Below are positions 1 through 11,139 of a DNA stretch of 64,000 bases, one piece after another. Each line of letters opens with the position of its first letter. The first letter of the stretch is position 1. The stretch lies in assembly GCA_958450365.1 (NCBI GenBank), contig CAUEEP010000893.1, positions 248,001 through 312,000 on the forward strand, written 5' to 3'. The position numbers and the translations under genes are program-made. The stretch comes from Mesorhabditis belari (Eukaryota > Nematoda > Chromadorea > Rhabditida > Rhabditidae). Under the pieces are notes generated by a model that saw nothing but the letters and a program-made list of their open reading frames with translations, did not search any database and was not told the origin of the DNA.

Positions 1-880
1 CTTTCCGTCACACTCTGGATCTCGGCTTCCCGTAAACTGATTTCGACAAACTTAGGTGGGTTAGATTAGGAGGGTTTCTCGCTGATATGTAAATATTTAT
101 CGTAACCGTTTACGAATGAGGATATTTCCGGGCATCCAATCAAAAAGTCCAATCAAAAATGTTCAGAATACTTATATTTAATGATGAATTTTTGAAATTA
201 GCTCATTTAGTTCAGTAAAAAAAATTTTTTGAGCCCGCAAAGTTTAGCGTCAAAAAGTGCCTTAAAATGACTAGAAAAAATTTTCTACCCAGCCAAAAAA
301 CTTGACTAATAGATTTTGTAGCCAATTCGATGTAGATTCTTAAAGTAAAGCCATCGCAAACAATCGTTCGTTGAAAGTAGGAGAAAGAGGGCGAGAAACA
401 ATTTCAGGGCAATTCCCAAACGTCAAAACAGCGACCGAGCTCAATTGAAGTCGTTCCTCGCCCTTTTTCTCCTAGTTTTATATAACAAATGTCCAATGTA
501 GCGTTATTTTGAGAATCTGCATGTTAAGCCCTATCGATATCTAAGGATTAAAGCTTTCCTAGTTCTTCTAAGGCTTACTTGTAAAGGCAGAAAAACGACA
601 ACGCTTGGATGATCGGTGGCCAAGGAACGTTTAAGATCGTCAATGAATTTCTAAGCTTACGATAGTGAAAATTCAAAAGAATTTTAATATTTTAAACAGT
701 GGATCAGGCTCAATCTACAGAGTGCGGCTATAGTGTTGCGCTCTACAAAAGGAAGTTTGTGTAAAAATCTAAAGCTTCATTCGGTTCATATAAGACTTTA
801 AACGTGATTGCTCAAAAAATGAAATTTGTCAAAAATATTTTCAGCTTAGTTTAATGTATTGTCTTAGAAAGCCAAAAAGA
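1..880. other. Repeat-rich 3' flank of Z-X-Y unit 1
   Basis: I see no gene here. The first 80 bases contain a block beginning CTTTCCGTCACACTCT that recurs near 7320 and 8402, and the stretch 640-780 recurs at 8700-8820, so this is flank duplicated with the tandem module rather than unique sequence. Bases 375-475 form a weak inverted pair around GGGCGAGAAAC and CCTCGCCC. Confidence 0.5.
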
Positions 881-884
881 TGCA

Positions 885-1123
885 TTAAGCCCAACACTAG
901 AGATGCTGCACAGTGTATGTAGTTGCCAGAGGCCTACTCAAGAAACAGTTTAGATTGAGAAACACTCACTTGTTCCAGCTCAGCATTGACCTCATTTTCC
1001 GCTGGGTTTCCATTTCCAAAGAGCTCCTCATCGACCTCTTGCATGTCCTAAAAAGCTCAATTGAGAAGAGAGGCTTAATTATACTTGAATCATGAATCCA
1101 AACGATGAACGAGAGTCAGACAT
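885..1123 (-). CDS. Small unknown protein Y, unit 1
   Basis: Unrecognised protein of about 42 residues in three exons: 1085-1123, 970-1047 and a proposed tiny last exon 885-896. It starts MSDSRSS and the second exon reads MQEVDEELFGNGN, very acidic. The first intron is only 37 bp, the second 73 bp with a GTGAGT donor. The last exon (three codons then TAA) is inferred because the acceptor and the TGT..GCT TAA pattern are kept in unit 2. The exon frame is preserved between all three copies at 9.1 and 13.6 kb, including an in-frame loss of one codon here, which argues that it is coding. It lies directly downstream of X on the same strand and may be the last gene of a small operon. There is no signal peptide and no known domain that I can see. 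Confidence 0.5.
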
Positions 1124-1311
1124 CACTGAATACAAAGTTTTATGAGCAAAAATATGCAAACCTTGAGAGAAATAAGGTATCAAATACCATAGGGAAATGG
1201 AAAAACGTTTGTAAAAGATTTATTGAAAACAAGAATTAAACAACCTTCATCAACAATAACCCGATAAAAATGCAAATTCATCACAGAAATGAAGACTAAA
1301 GATCATTTAAA

Positions 1312-1748
1312 TTAGTGTCCCCGGTTGGAATAGTTCGCTGAGACCTGGCTTGGGGGATTTGTAGCTGTTTTCAAAGAAAATCTTTTATTTCAGCTAAAAG
1401 TTAGATATTAGATATCTAAGTTGCACAAGTGAATTCATAAAGCTCAGATTAATTTTGAAAAAAATCAAGTTGCAGCACTAGCCTGTACGGGAAGTTGACG
1501 AATGACTGACTGCCACTTTACTGGAAGACCAGGGACCAATTCGGCGCACACATATTCTTGAGCAAATTCGGGCCACACGTATTGTTGAGAACATTCTCCC
1601 AACAATGGAGGCGTCTAGAGATGTTTGTTTTGCAAAACATTCAAGTTTAGTGATACTATCGTATATGTAAAATAGAAATTTTAGTTAGACTTACCACGTG
1701 CGTTGTTGGAGATTCAATGTAGAGCCTCTAGTGCATCCCCATCACTAT
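1312..1748 (-). pseudogene. Broken copy of small gene X, unit 1
   Basis: This is the counterpart of the intact X gene at 14.5-15.5 kb. The start codon used there (ATGGTG) is ATAGTG here, and the next in-frame ATG runs into a TAG three codons later. The middle exon carries an internal duplication (the QQYVWPE-type segment occurs twice), and the last exon has lost its first half, being fused to unrelated sequence near 1375. The tail KSPKPGLSELFQ is still readable. I infer a decayed tandem copy. Confidence 0.6.
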
Positions 1749-2080
1749 TTCTTGTTGTTGTTGTAGCCGCAGCTGAAAATCGAGGTGAGACTTTCTTTGA
1801 TTACCGAGGATTTTTAATGTTTTACTCTAAGCTTTCTTAATTTTTCTGTGAAATTTTGTATTTATTAGTTCAAGCTACAATTTAAGTGAACTATTAGGAT
1901 TGAAGAGAGCCTAAAGAGCTAAACAAGGAAAATAGAGAATTTTTTAGGTGTTGAGGCTAGTCAGAGCTTGTTTTTATGCGGCTTGACGTCAACTAAAGTT
2001 GAAAGATCACGAAGCTATGGTTTGTGTTAGTGTTCAAAATTTGAAGCTAGAATCTAGAGCCCAAAGCTTTCTATTAAAAT

Positions 2081-3871
2081 CTATTTAGTAACCTGTTCAT
2101 CGTTGGTGACGGGACGGCGAATCGACTGAAGTGGAATTGTGGAGACAACTGGTTTACATGACTGTGGTTTTCTGCTGAAAGAAGTTGGATATTTGAGATT
2201 ATATATATTACTGAGAACTGAACTATTTCTACTACACACAAACTGAGCTGAACAGCTAACCGAAGTATTTACTTAGGCTATATAATTAACTGAAGCATTT
2301 ACGGGGTGGACCAAAATTATAGCAACTCGGTATTTTCTGGAATTAGCCAGCCGCAATTTAAAGCGATCGAAAATAGAAATGAAATTGATCAAAGCTGCAA
2401 AAGGAAAGAGCTTCTAATATATTAGGTTGTTCGGATGTAAACAAGCGTTACTAAAATTATTGTTGTGAGAGAAGCTTTTAAAACAATTCTTTCTATTTAA
2501 AAATACGTTATCTTGTGTATATTTGGAATCTTCTTAAACGGATGATTTCTTATTTTTAAAATCTTTTTTCTTGCTTTAGATGACCGACTTCAAATAAATA
2601 AAGTTCGCATCTGCCTACTTTACGATTTCAAACTGGGCAAAACAGTCGCGGAATCCCATCGAGATTTGGTTAAAGCATTTGGGAATGATGTATTGTCCGA
2701 AAGCCGATGTTGAGCCTGGTTCCAACGGTTTTGGAATGGTGATGAAAGTCTCCAGGATCATGAACACTCTGGTCGACCTCAAGCGGTAGAAAACGATACT
2801 TTGAGGGCTGCAATCGAATCGGATCCATGTCAAACGACGCGTGAATTTGCTCAACAGTTTCTATGTTCAAATTCTACCATTGATGAGCATCTCCACGCCA
2901 TTGGAAAGACGATCAGATACGGGAAATGGCTTCCTCACGAGTTAAGCAGTGCAAAAAAGGCTTCATGGGTTGCCATTGCTGGAATCCTCATCCGCCACGC
3001 TTTTTGATTCTCTCGCTACTGGAGATGAGAAGTGGATCCATTTCGATAATACTATTCGAAAACAGCAATGGCTAGAACCAGGAGAGCGGCCAAATCCGAC
3101 CGTGAAACCGGACATTCATGGGAAAAAGGTCATGCTTTCAGTATGGTGGAATAACAAGGTCCTTGTGTATTTCGAGCTTCTACAACCCGGCCAAACAGTC
3201 ACATCAGACGTCTACAAACAGCAACTTGATCGGGTCAATGAAGCTGTCATTCGTCAAGAAGTAGACACATCAAAGATAAGGTTCATCTATGATAGCGCTA
3301 GACCTCACGTTGCAAAGGTGACTCAGCAGAAACTGGAGAATCTAGGATGGGAGCTTCTACCACATCCGCCGTATTCTCCCGATTTGGCTCCCTCAAATTA
3401 CCGTTTATTTCGGTCGATTCAAAACTTTTTGACCAATGAGAAATTCAAAACCCGTGAAGATCTCCAAAATTGGATCGCCAAGTTTTTCGCGTCACAACCG
3501 GCTGAATTTTTCAAGAGTGGCATCAATTCTTTGCGCAAAAGATGGCAAGAAGTAATCAATAATAATGGTAAATATATTTTGGATTAAAATGTGTTGTTTC
3601 TGTTTTTAAGATAATCTTTGTCGACTACTAAAACGCTCGTTTATATCCGAACAACCTAATAGCCGTCTTGGAAGCTATAAAAAAGATTTGTTTTGATAAA
3701 AATACTCGTAGAAATGTAGAGTGTTAAAAATCTCAATTACTAATATAATTGAAAACTTAAACGTAAACTTTACAGGTAGCTGACCCACCGAACCAACTTA
3801 ACGAGCTTGCCTAAGATACTTTGCTCGCTTTTCGGAGCCTTCTTCTTACTTGACGCTTCAGGTGTGCTCAT
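2081..3871 (-). CDS. Small unknown protein Z, unit 1 (intron holds a mariner)
   Basis: Unrecognised basic protein of about 58 residues in two exons, 3789-3871 and 2081-2174. It starts MSTPEASSKKKAP; the second exon reads KPVVSTIPLQSI and ends at TAG. The junction is phase 2 and the frame closes exactly as in unit 2, despite a 21-bp in-frame length difference in exon 1. The intron is 1.6 kb because a complete mariner sits in it; in unit 2 it is about 300 bp. A TTTCAG acceptor lies just before the start. No domain is recognised; the lysine-rich N-terminus hints at nucleic-acid or membrane-surface contact, but that is a guess. It is first in the Z-X-Y order. Confidence 0.55.
2422..3659 (+). mobile_element. 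Mariner transposon, near full length, inactive
   Basis: The element has inverted ends, TTAGGTTGTTCGGAT on the left and ATCCGAACAACCTAA on the right, with TA at the boundaries as expected for mariner insertion. Its size of about 1.24 kb is typical. It encodes one degenerate transposase. It lies within the intron of the Z gene of unit 1, in the opposite orientation to Z. A lone copy of its right end (about 19 bp) appears at 59.13 kb. Confidence 0.9.
2581..3587 (+). pseudogene. Mariner transposase, inactivated
   Basis: The translation shows the mariner helix-turn-helix (RICLLYDFKLG..AWFQRF), the linker motif WLPHEL and the catalytic core. The first catalytic Asp is kept in TGDEKW and the second in YDSARPHVA. 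The third position, normally Asp in LAPSDY, is Asn (LAPSNY), which should abolish metal binding in the D,D34D triad. There is also a stop in the first third (near 2712) and a frameshift around 2950-3010. Known family chemistry is cut-and-paste DNA transposition; this copy cannot be autonomous. Confidence 0.88.
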
Positions 3872-3899
3872 TTTCGAACTGAAATTAAAGCTGGCTTTT

Positions 3900-5300
3900 T
3901 ATTCCTAAAAAGAAAAGTGAAAAGTTAATGCTTTTAGGTTAAACGGTACTAAAGATGAAAGAGAAATCGATCGAGGAACGTGAAAGAGGAGAGCGAAAGA
4001 GATGAATCGATCGAAAGAGATGTTCAACGATTTGCACTCCAAAAAGTGACAGACAACAATGCAAGGTTTGTTTGCCAAAGTCTCCTAAATCTGTTAAACT
4101 TAGATTTTCTTCGGATCGAAGAAGAGGCGTCCACCTGTCTGTGTCATTGATAAAAAGGTGTGGCCAAACTCCCCTCAAATCGATCGAGGAACGTGAAAGA
4201 GGAGAGCGAAAGAGATGAATCGATCGAAAGAGATGTTCAACGATTCAACGGCACTTCAAAAAGTGACAGACAACAATGAAAGGTTAGTTTGCCAAAATCT
4301 CCTAAACGAAAACCAAAGATTTTCACAAGTTAGAACAAAAATTTTGAGAATTCGCATTACGCATGAACTTTCCAAAATTTGTTAGATGGTATTAGCTTGG
4401 CAAAATCAAAGTTTTTGCTATAATTTTTTGAGATCTGATTGCTTATGTTGGGTAAATTTTTAGACCAATCTATCAAGCCGTTTTCTCAAAATATTTTTTC
4501 AAAGATTTGTCAAAATATTGATTTTCAAAGACACTCACTCCCTCAGCTAGCCTTAGGCTGGCTGACATTTTAATGGCTTAGAAAGAAAGAGTATCAGGAA
4601 GAGTTTAAAGCCGCCATGAGTATGTGGTAGAGGAAAGAGGAAAATAGTTACAGTAAGTCAAGAGAGCGCGTATTGTGGTGTACTCTTGGCAGCTTTTCCC
4701 TAGACAAAATGAAGAGAAGAAAGAAATCAAATGAGAAGAGAGGGAAATCAAGAGAGGGAATCGAGAGAGAGGGGAAATCGAAAGAGATTTGCGAAATAGA
4801 ATAGAATCTCGCCATGTAAATATTTTGTTTACTTTTTCAAACAATGCAACAATTTAGAAATATAAATTTAGGAAATATAAATTCAAAATCTTTTGTCAAA
4901 GATTTGTGAAAATATTGAATTTCAAGAAAATTCACTCCTTCAGCTAGCCTTAGGCTGGCTGACCTTTTAGTAGCTTAAATTCTCTCAAAATTTGAGTCAA
5001 TCAACTCAGAAATATCATAAAGAGTTTAAACCCGCCATTAGTATGTGGTAGAGGAAAGGGGAAAATACTTGCCGTAAGTCAAGAGAGCGAGTATCGTCGT
5101 GTACTCTTGACAGCTTTTTCCCTAGGCAGAGAGAACAGAGAAAAAGATTCAAAGTGATCAGAGTTGAGGGGAAATCGAGAGAGATTTGACAAATGGAATA
5201 GAATGTCGCCATATAAATATTTTGTTTTCTTTTTTAAACAATGCAACAATTTGGAAATATAAATTTAGGAAACGGTTTATAGTTACAAAAAGCTTAGAGC
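3900..5300. repeat. Duplicated upstream region of the Z-X-Y units
   Basis: This block is upstream (for the minus strand) of Z. It contains a doubled 110-bp segment (3955-4070 and 4175-4290, with ATCGATCGAGGAACGTGAAA) and a doubled approximately 220-bp segment (4605-4830 and 5010-5225, with TACTCTTGACAGCTTTT). The same material reappears at 11.2-11.9 kb and 15.6-16.1 kb upstream of the other units. The short motif GCTAGCCTTAGGCTGGCTGAC marks each copy. Any promoter of the module should lie here. No gene is convincing. Confidence 0.6.
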
Positions 5301-7344
5301 GGCGCGCAGGAACAAAAAGTAAAGCTTTTCGAGCAGAGGGCCGGTAAACTTACATTTCTTACAATTCTACTACAAAAAAGTTCGAATTACATATAAAAAC
5401 TTGCGTCAGTTCAATCGGATTTGGTATGAAAGCTTTTCTGGAAGGGACAGTACCTTTGACCAGGATTTATGAGTTGTCTAATCGGTATTGTTATTCATTG
5501 AGACTTCTTTTCTTCAGAAAAGAACAAATAGTAGGGAAAGAAAAGAGTGGAGGAAAATAAGAGTTTCTAGAAAAAAGGAGGGTTGAGTCAGCAAAGTGTT
5601 CGGAATTTTGGATCGCATTCGTAGAGTCTTCCGCTGGTCTACTATAAAGTAGAAGAGATCTCCACCTGTCTGTGCGATTAATAAAAAAACTTCTCTCTTC
5701 AGAAAAGAAGAGGTGGGACGGCAAGAAAAAAAATAGAATTGCGTGGAAAACGTGGACCTCCCCAGTGGAAAATGCGAACGTTAGTGAGTATCTGGTAATG
5801 GTAATGGTATATGGGTATATAATGGGTATAATGATCTTAAGTAGTAGGTAAGTAGTAAGTGATATTGAGTAGTAAGTGTAGTAAAATGGTATAAGGGTAT
5901 ATAATGAGTATAATGGTATTCAGTTATAAGGTGTAATGATTGAATACGGTTTATGAGTTAAAAAAGAAAGAGAGAGAAGCTAACCATTTTGCATAACATA
6001 AATCGAACCAAATCAAACTAAATCCAACTAAACAGAAGTATATAGGTTGATTTAAAACATAGATTTTGAAGGAGAAAAAGAGAGAAGCTAACCATTTTGC
6101 ATAACATGAATTGGTTGATTTAAAACATAGATTTTGAAAATGAAATTCACTCTGGAACCGAGATTCCATCATTAGTTTAAGGCCTTCACAAAAGCTGTTA
6201 AGAAAGCTTTCGCTGTTAGCTGCTATGAAATCTAATTTCATTCCATTACATTTCTCATGAAAGAAGGTGGGTGTTGACCCACCGATCCATATTGAGATCA
6301 TGTCACCCCCACCGCATCCCCAAACCCCTTTCCGGCCTTTCAGCTCATCATTCCCCCTTTTGCTTTTTCCTGGTTTTCCTTTTCCCCCCCCACTTTTTGG
6401 ACATTCACCAATCAACATTCAAATGCTTCTTTCAAAAAAATTTCGAAATATCTGCAGCGAGAATCTCCCAAACGTTTTTCTCCGCACTTTACCCCAAATC
6501 TCTCGATGTGTAGACACTGAAGAAGCCTAGAAGTCTAGAAGATGACGCAAACTTAAAAATTGAAATCTTTCCCTAAATCCCCTGTTTCTTTTCCCATAAA
6601 CCCAAAAACAGCTTTCTCCTTGCTGATATTTTAGTTATCAATTAGAAGGAATTTCCTGAAAATGATGTTTGAGGCATTTTTAGGAGCGAATTTCATGCTA
6701 TCATATAAGTAAACTATTATAGATAAAAGATGACTGAACGGCTCTTTTATAATGTTCTTTCCCCAGAAAACCATGTTATCATAATTAAATTCCTGGCAAG
6801 AGTTTATCCTTGAATTAAAGACAAAAGCATGCTCGATTAGGGAGACGATCAAGGAGAACAAAAAAGAAAAAACATGAAATCCCCTTACGTTTTGTTTTCA
6901 ATCGAATTTGTTTTCTTTTCTTTTTCAAAGCAATGATCGCTTCGTCATTTCCTTAGATCCCCTTGTGATTGGTTGTGCAGTATGAGAGAAATCGATATTC
7001 CTCTTGCCAGCTCCCTTCCTTAGTCCCCGAGAGCTCGAGAAAGAGAGAGCTCTAGTTTATCCCCTTTTTTATCTTATTTTTCAATTAAAAAAACACAAAA
7101 ATCTATCTGTTTACGGAATATTGACCGGGTAAAAACTCATTTTCCATTTCTGCGGGCGGAATTTGGATATTCCAATCTGATTCCGGAATGTGATCCTAAA
7201 TTTGGACACCGTTTAACAAGAAAATGATCAAAATATCTGAATTCCTGTAAAGCAAAACTTGTAAAATAGTGTATTTATATAGAGTCTACTGTATGTAAAA
7301 GAGAAGTGTCGATCCCTCCGTTTTCCGTCACACTCTAGATCTCG
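5301..7344. other. Intergenic, dispersed repeats only
   Basis: I see no supported gene. The stretch 5770-5940 is rich in GTAATGGTATA-like short repeats; 5960-6140 has a doubled block with AAGCTAACCATTTTGCATAAC; 6260-6540 and 6860-7070 are shared with 12.3-13.1 kb and 17.1-17.8 kb. The ATG reading MRGIDI near 7700-17700-type blocks is repeated with the DNA and not maintained as a protein. Confidence 0.45.
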
Positions 7345-7395
7345 GCTCGGTCACCAACTCAGCTCGGTGGTGTGCACTACTATTAGAGAAAATAC
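7345..7395. mobile_element. Right end of a TACCGTATTTTC-type MITE
   Basis: The end sequence GCACTACTATTAGAGAAAAT followed by ACGGTA matches the inverted end of the MITEs at 32.2, 32.5 and 33.2-33.9 kb. Upstream bases CACCAACTCAGCTCGG also match the interior of the 32.5-kb copy. Only the right part is present. Confidence 0.6.
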
Positions 7396-7591
7396 GGTAA
7401 CCACAGAAGGTGTTACAGACTTTATTAGGGAAAATGTCTGTATTCATCCAATTCAAGTTATTTAAAAGCTAAAAGAAATTCTAGACCTAGTGGGGACCGT
7501 GATAAGGACTGTTTTCTAAGTTTTACTTAAATGGGGTCGATATGTTGACCATTTATTGATTCAAGTACAATAATTTGATGCCAAAATTCAG

Positions 7592-7858
7592 ATTGTGTTT
7601 TCAAAGTCAGATGTGGCTGTTCAAGTGCCTTCGGCAAGAAGGGAATGTAAGTTTTTACCCGGTTAATATCTTGCATTCTTTTGTGTATAGAGATTTTGTG
7701 TTTTAAAGTAAATGGTAAAAAATAAGATTTGAATAAATACTGGGAAAAAGTGAATCTATTTAGGTGATCAAACCGAGCCTGTGGATCCTCTTGATCTTCC
7801 AGATGTAAATTTCGGTTTTGCGGAGATCGTTGCCGAAAATCTCGGAAATAGGATTTAG
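7592..7858 (+). CDS. Partial unknown gene, two terminal exons
   Basis: Two exons join in frame: 7592-7646, after an AAATTCAG acceptor, and 7764-7858, after CTATTTAG, with a GTAAGT donor between them. The product reads VFSKSDVAVQVPSARREC then DQTEPVDPLDLPDVNFGF and ends at TAG. Phase 1 at the junction is satisfied exactly, and amino-acid composition is protein-like, but I find no start exon: upstream lies a MITE end. It may be the 3' remnant of a gene cut by repeats. No family recognised. Confidence 0.35.
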
Positions 7859-8187
7859 AAGCTTTTCGTTTGATGCTTCATTGAGTTATTTTTTATCTAT
7901 TAGTTGATTTTGATAAATTCTCACATTCCCGATGATTTCCTTATCCCGTAAATGTATTTCTGTTTACTTTTGGATTTAACTATCCCAATGTTTTCTTTTT
8001 TTTTAACTACTGCCATTGAAAGAATAAATGATTTCTTGTGTGCTATTTTTGTATTCATCGGGAGCTCTCCGATAAATTCTTTTCTATGTATTTCGTTCGT
8101 TTCAAAGATTTACGTTTCGCCTGTAGAAAGTACTCGACTGATGGATCCATGAAAGAAGTACTCGACTGATGATTTTGAGCTGATCAG

Positions 8188-8289
8188 AAACGAAGCAAGC
8201 CCAATGAAGCACTTTTTGATGATGCCGACCCACCTTTGCCGATTCAGCAAGTGGCCCATCCAGCAATGCAAGTGGGTTGGAGAAGCTAA
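8188..8289 (+). CDS. Possible terminal exon, unknown
   Basis: After a GCTGATCAG acceptor the frame reads KPNEALFDDADPPLPIQQ and ends WRS then TAA, 33 residues. It may belong with the exons at 7592-7858 as an alternative end, or be a separate fragment. Evidence is limited to the splice signal and composition. Confidence 0.22.
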   Translation, partial: KRSKPNEALFDDADPPLPIQQVAHPAMQVGWRS

Positions 8290-8983
8290 CTTTAACAATT
8301 CGCAAGTTTCACAGCTTTTATTGGAGAAATATCCTACTATCCTCAAATTCAAACTAACCATTCTTTATTGAATATAATGTTGGTGTTGAGTAATGTCCGT
8401 GCGTCTTTCCGTCACACTCTGTATCTCCGCTCCCCGTAAACCGATTTCGACAAACTTAGGCGGGTTAGGTTAGGCGCGTTTCATAAGCCTGTTGATGTTG
8501 AGTAGAGAGGAAAGTTTGTGAACGAGAATTTTTGAGGGTAGGCAGCGGGTTGGTAGTACGCGATTTTATTGCCGAAAAGTTAAAGACCAAAAGAGTTGAT
8601 ATTTTAATGTATTGTCTTAGAAAGCCAAAAAGATGCATTAAGCGGAACACTAGATATGCTGAACCCTGTATGTAGTTGCCAAGGCATACTCAAGTACTCT
8701 AAGTTCACGATAGTGTTAAATCGAAAGAATTTTAATATTTCAAACAGTCGATCAGGCTAATTATACAGAGTGCGGCTTTAGTGTTGCGCTCTACAAAAGG
8801 ATGATTTTCTCAAAAACCAAAAGAGTTGAACGTTTTTTCGCTTAGGTATTTCAAATCGACAGACATCTTTCCACTAAATTCATAAGTTTGTGTAAAAATT
8901 TAAAGCTTTATTCGTTTTATATAAGACTTTAAACGTTGTTGTTTTTCAGCTTAGCTTAATGTATCGTCTTAGAAAGCCAAAAA

Positions 8984-9224
8984 TTAAGCGCAACACTAGA
9001 TATGCTGCACCCTGTATGTCGTTGCCAAGGCGTACTCAAGAAACAGTTTAGATTGAGAAACACTCACTTGTTCGAGGGCAGCATTGACCTCATTTTCCGC
9101 TGGGTTTCCATTTCCAAAGAGCTCCTCATCGACCTCTTGCATGTCCTAAAAAGCTCAATTGAGAAGAGAGGCTTAATTATACTTGAATCATGTCGAATCC
9201 CAACGATGAACCAGAGTCAGACAT
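8984..9224 (-). CDS. Small unknown protein Y, unit 2
   Basis: About 43 residues: exon 1 9183-9224 (MSDSGSSLGFDMIQ), exon 2 9068-9145 (DMQEVDEELFGNGN..NAALEQ) and a proposed last exon 8984-8995. The start codon lies two bases after a GTACTTAG acceptor, which would suit trans-splicing. It sits 170 bp downstream of the X stop codon on the same strand. A further copy of the last-exon region lies at 8590-8655, so the 3' end has been locally duplicated. Function unknown. Confidence 0.55.
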
Positions 9225-9395
9225 CACTAAGTACAAAGTTTCATAAGCAAAAATATGCAAATCTAGAGAAATAAGGTATTAAATACCATAAGGAAATGGA
9301 AAAACGTCCGAAACAAATTTATTTGAAGATATAAAAGCAGTAACCCGATAAAAAGGCAAGTTTATCACAGAAATGAAGACTAGAGATCTTTTAAA

Positions 9396-10303
9396 TTAGT
9401 GTTCCCGTTGGAATAGTTCGCTGAGATCTGGCTTTGGAGATTTGTAGCTGGCAATGTCCACCGCTTCACCCTAAAATTTGATATAACATTTTTTGAAATA
9501 CTTTCCTTTTAAATTGATACTTTTAGCAACTGCTCAACATCAACTAAGTGGATGGAATCGGGAACCAGAGAACGTTTCGATAACGCCCTTGAAACCTTCT
9601 CCTTGGGGTTTTATTTAAGTTGGTTTTTATAGGATTTAGAACCAGATGTTCTGCATCGAATAGTAGAAAATTCATTAAATTTGCTAAACTAAATGTTTGA
9701 TCTATTTGAATACCAATTAGAAAGTTTTTTGTTAATCGTGAGATGCTGCCCTCCCAACAGCTTTCAAAAAGCAAACCTTATTTTTCATCTATTTCACTTT
9801 AAACAAATCTTTGCTAGATCCTACTTTGCTAGCTCATTTTTATTCTTTATAATTCAATAAGACAATGTCAAATTGCGCAAAAATTCACCCCGTTAAACTT
9901 CGATAGTGAATGGGTTTGCTAGGGTTTCTTCAAGAGATGACTGACGCTTGTTACTGTATATGTTACGTTCGATCCAGTCTCATTCTGGATATTAGGCTCT
10001 CAGTTGCGCTATTGAATTCATAAAGCTCAGATTAATTTTGAAAAAAATCAAGTTTCAGGACTCACCTGTACGGGAAGTGGACGAATGACTGACTGCCACT
10101 TCACCGGCACACCAGGAGCCAATTCGGGCCACACGTCCTGTTGAGCAGATTCTTGCAACAATGGAGGCGCCTAGAAATGTTTGTTTTGCAAAAGATTCAA
10201 CTTTAGTGATACTATCGTGTATCTAAAATAGAATTTTAGTTAGACTCACCACGTACATTGTTGCAGATTCAATGAAGAGCCTCTGTTGCATTCCCATCAC
10301 CAT
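9396..10303 (-). CDS. Small unknown protein X, unit 2 (internal deletion)
   Basis: Three exons, 10250-10303, 10066-10170 and 9396-9470, all phase 0, giving about 77 residues. It starts MVMGMQQRLF shortly after a CGATTTTCAG acceptor. Exon 2 reads APPLLQESAQQDVWPELAPG. Exon 3 lacks a 39-bp stretch present in units 3 and 4 (the KEKDDKQGEKPFEN part), in frame, and ends SPKPDLSELFQREH then TAA. Exon lengths and phases match the intact copy, so it may be functional. No domain recognised. It lies between Z and Y. Confidence 0.55.
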
Positions 10304-10619
10304 TTCTTGTTGTTGTTGTTGCAGCTGAAAATCGAGGTGAGACCGAGGATTTTTAGTGTTTTACTCTAAGCTTTCTTAATTTTTGTTTGAAATTTTGTAT
10401 TGATTAGTTCAGGCTACAATTTAAGTGAACTATACGGATTGAAGAAGGCCTAAAGAGCCAAACAACGGAAATTGAGAATTTTTTAGGTGTTGAGACAAGG
10501 CAGAGCTTGTTTTTATGCGGCGTGTCGTCAATTAAAGTTGAAAGATGTCAAAGCTATGGTTTGTGTTAATGCTTAAAATCTGAATCTAGAATCTAGAGCC
10601 CAAAGCTCTCTATCAAAAT

Positions 10620-11114
10620 CTATTCAGTAACCTGGTTATCTTTGGTGACGGTCGACTGAAGTGGAAACATGGATAGAACTGGTTTACGTGACTGTCGTTT
10701 TTTGCTGAAAGAAGTTGGATATTTGAAATTATCTAAATTGTTTAAGACTGAAACTATTCCTACTACACACAAACTGAGCTGAACAACCCCGTACTTACTT
10801 GGGTTCAACACTTAAATTTCTTGCTTGGGTTCAACACTTTATATTTCTACTATAAAGCTTGAAAGTTATAAAGCTTTGCTATAAAGCTTGCTATAAAAAA
10901 GCCGATTTGATTATACTCGTGGAAAGGTAGAGCTTTGAAAAAATTGTTTTAATCTCAATTACTAATATAATTGAAGACTTAAATGTAAACTTTACAGATA
11001 GTTGACCCACCGAAACAACAAACAGCAACCGAAACAACGACTGATGAGCTTGCCGATGACGCCTTGCTCGTTTTTCGGAGGCTTCTTCTTACGTGATGCT
11101 TCAGGTGTGATCAT
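10620..11114 (-). CDS. Small unknown protein Z, unit 2
   Basis: About 62 residues in two exons, 11011-11114 and 10620-10704, joined in phase 2. It starts MITPEASRKKKPPKNEQ, continues CFGCCLLFR and ends VTKDNQVTE then TAG. Compared with unit 1 it has seven extra residues around CFGCC; both copies stay open through many substitutions, which is the best evidence that Z is translated. The stop lies about 300 bp upstream of the X acceptor. A cysteine pair next to basic residues could be a lipidation site, but that is speculative. Confidence 0.55.
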
Positions 11115-11139
11115 TTCCAAACTGAAATGAAATCTGGCT

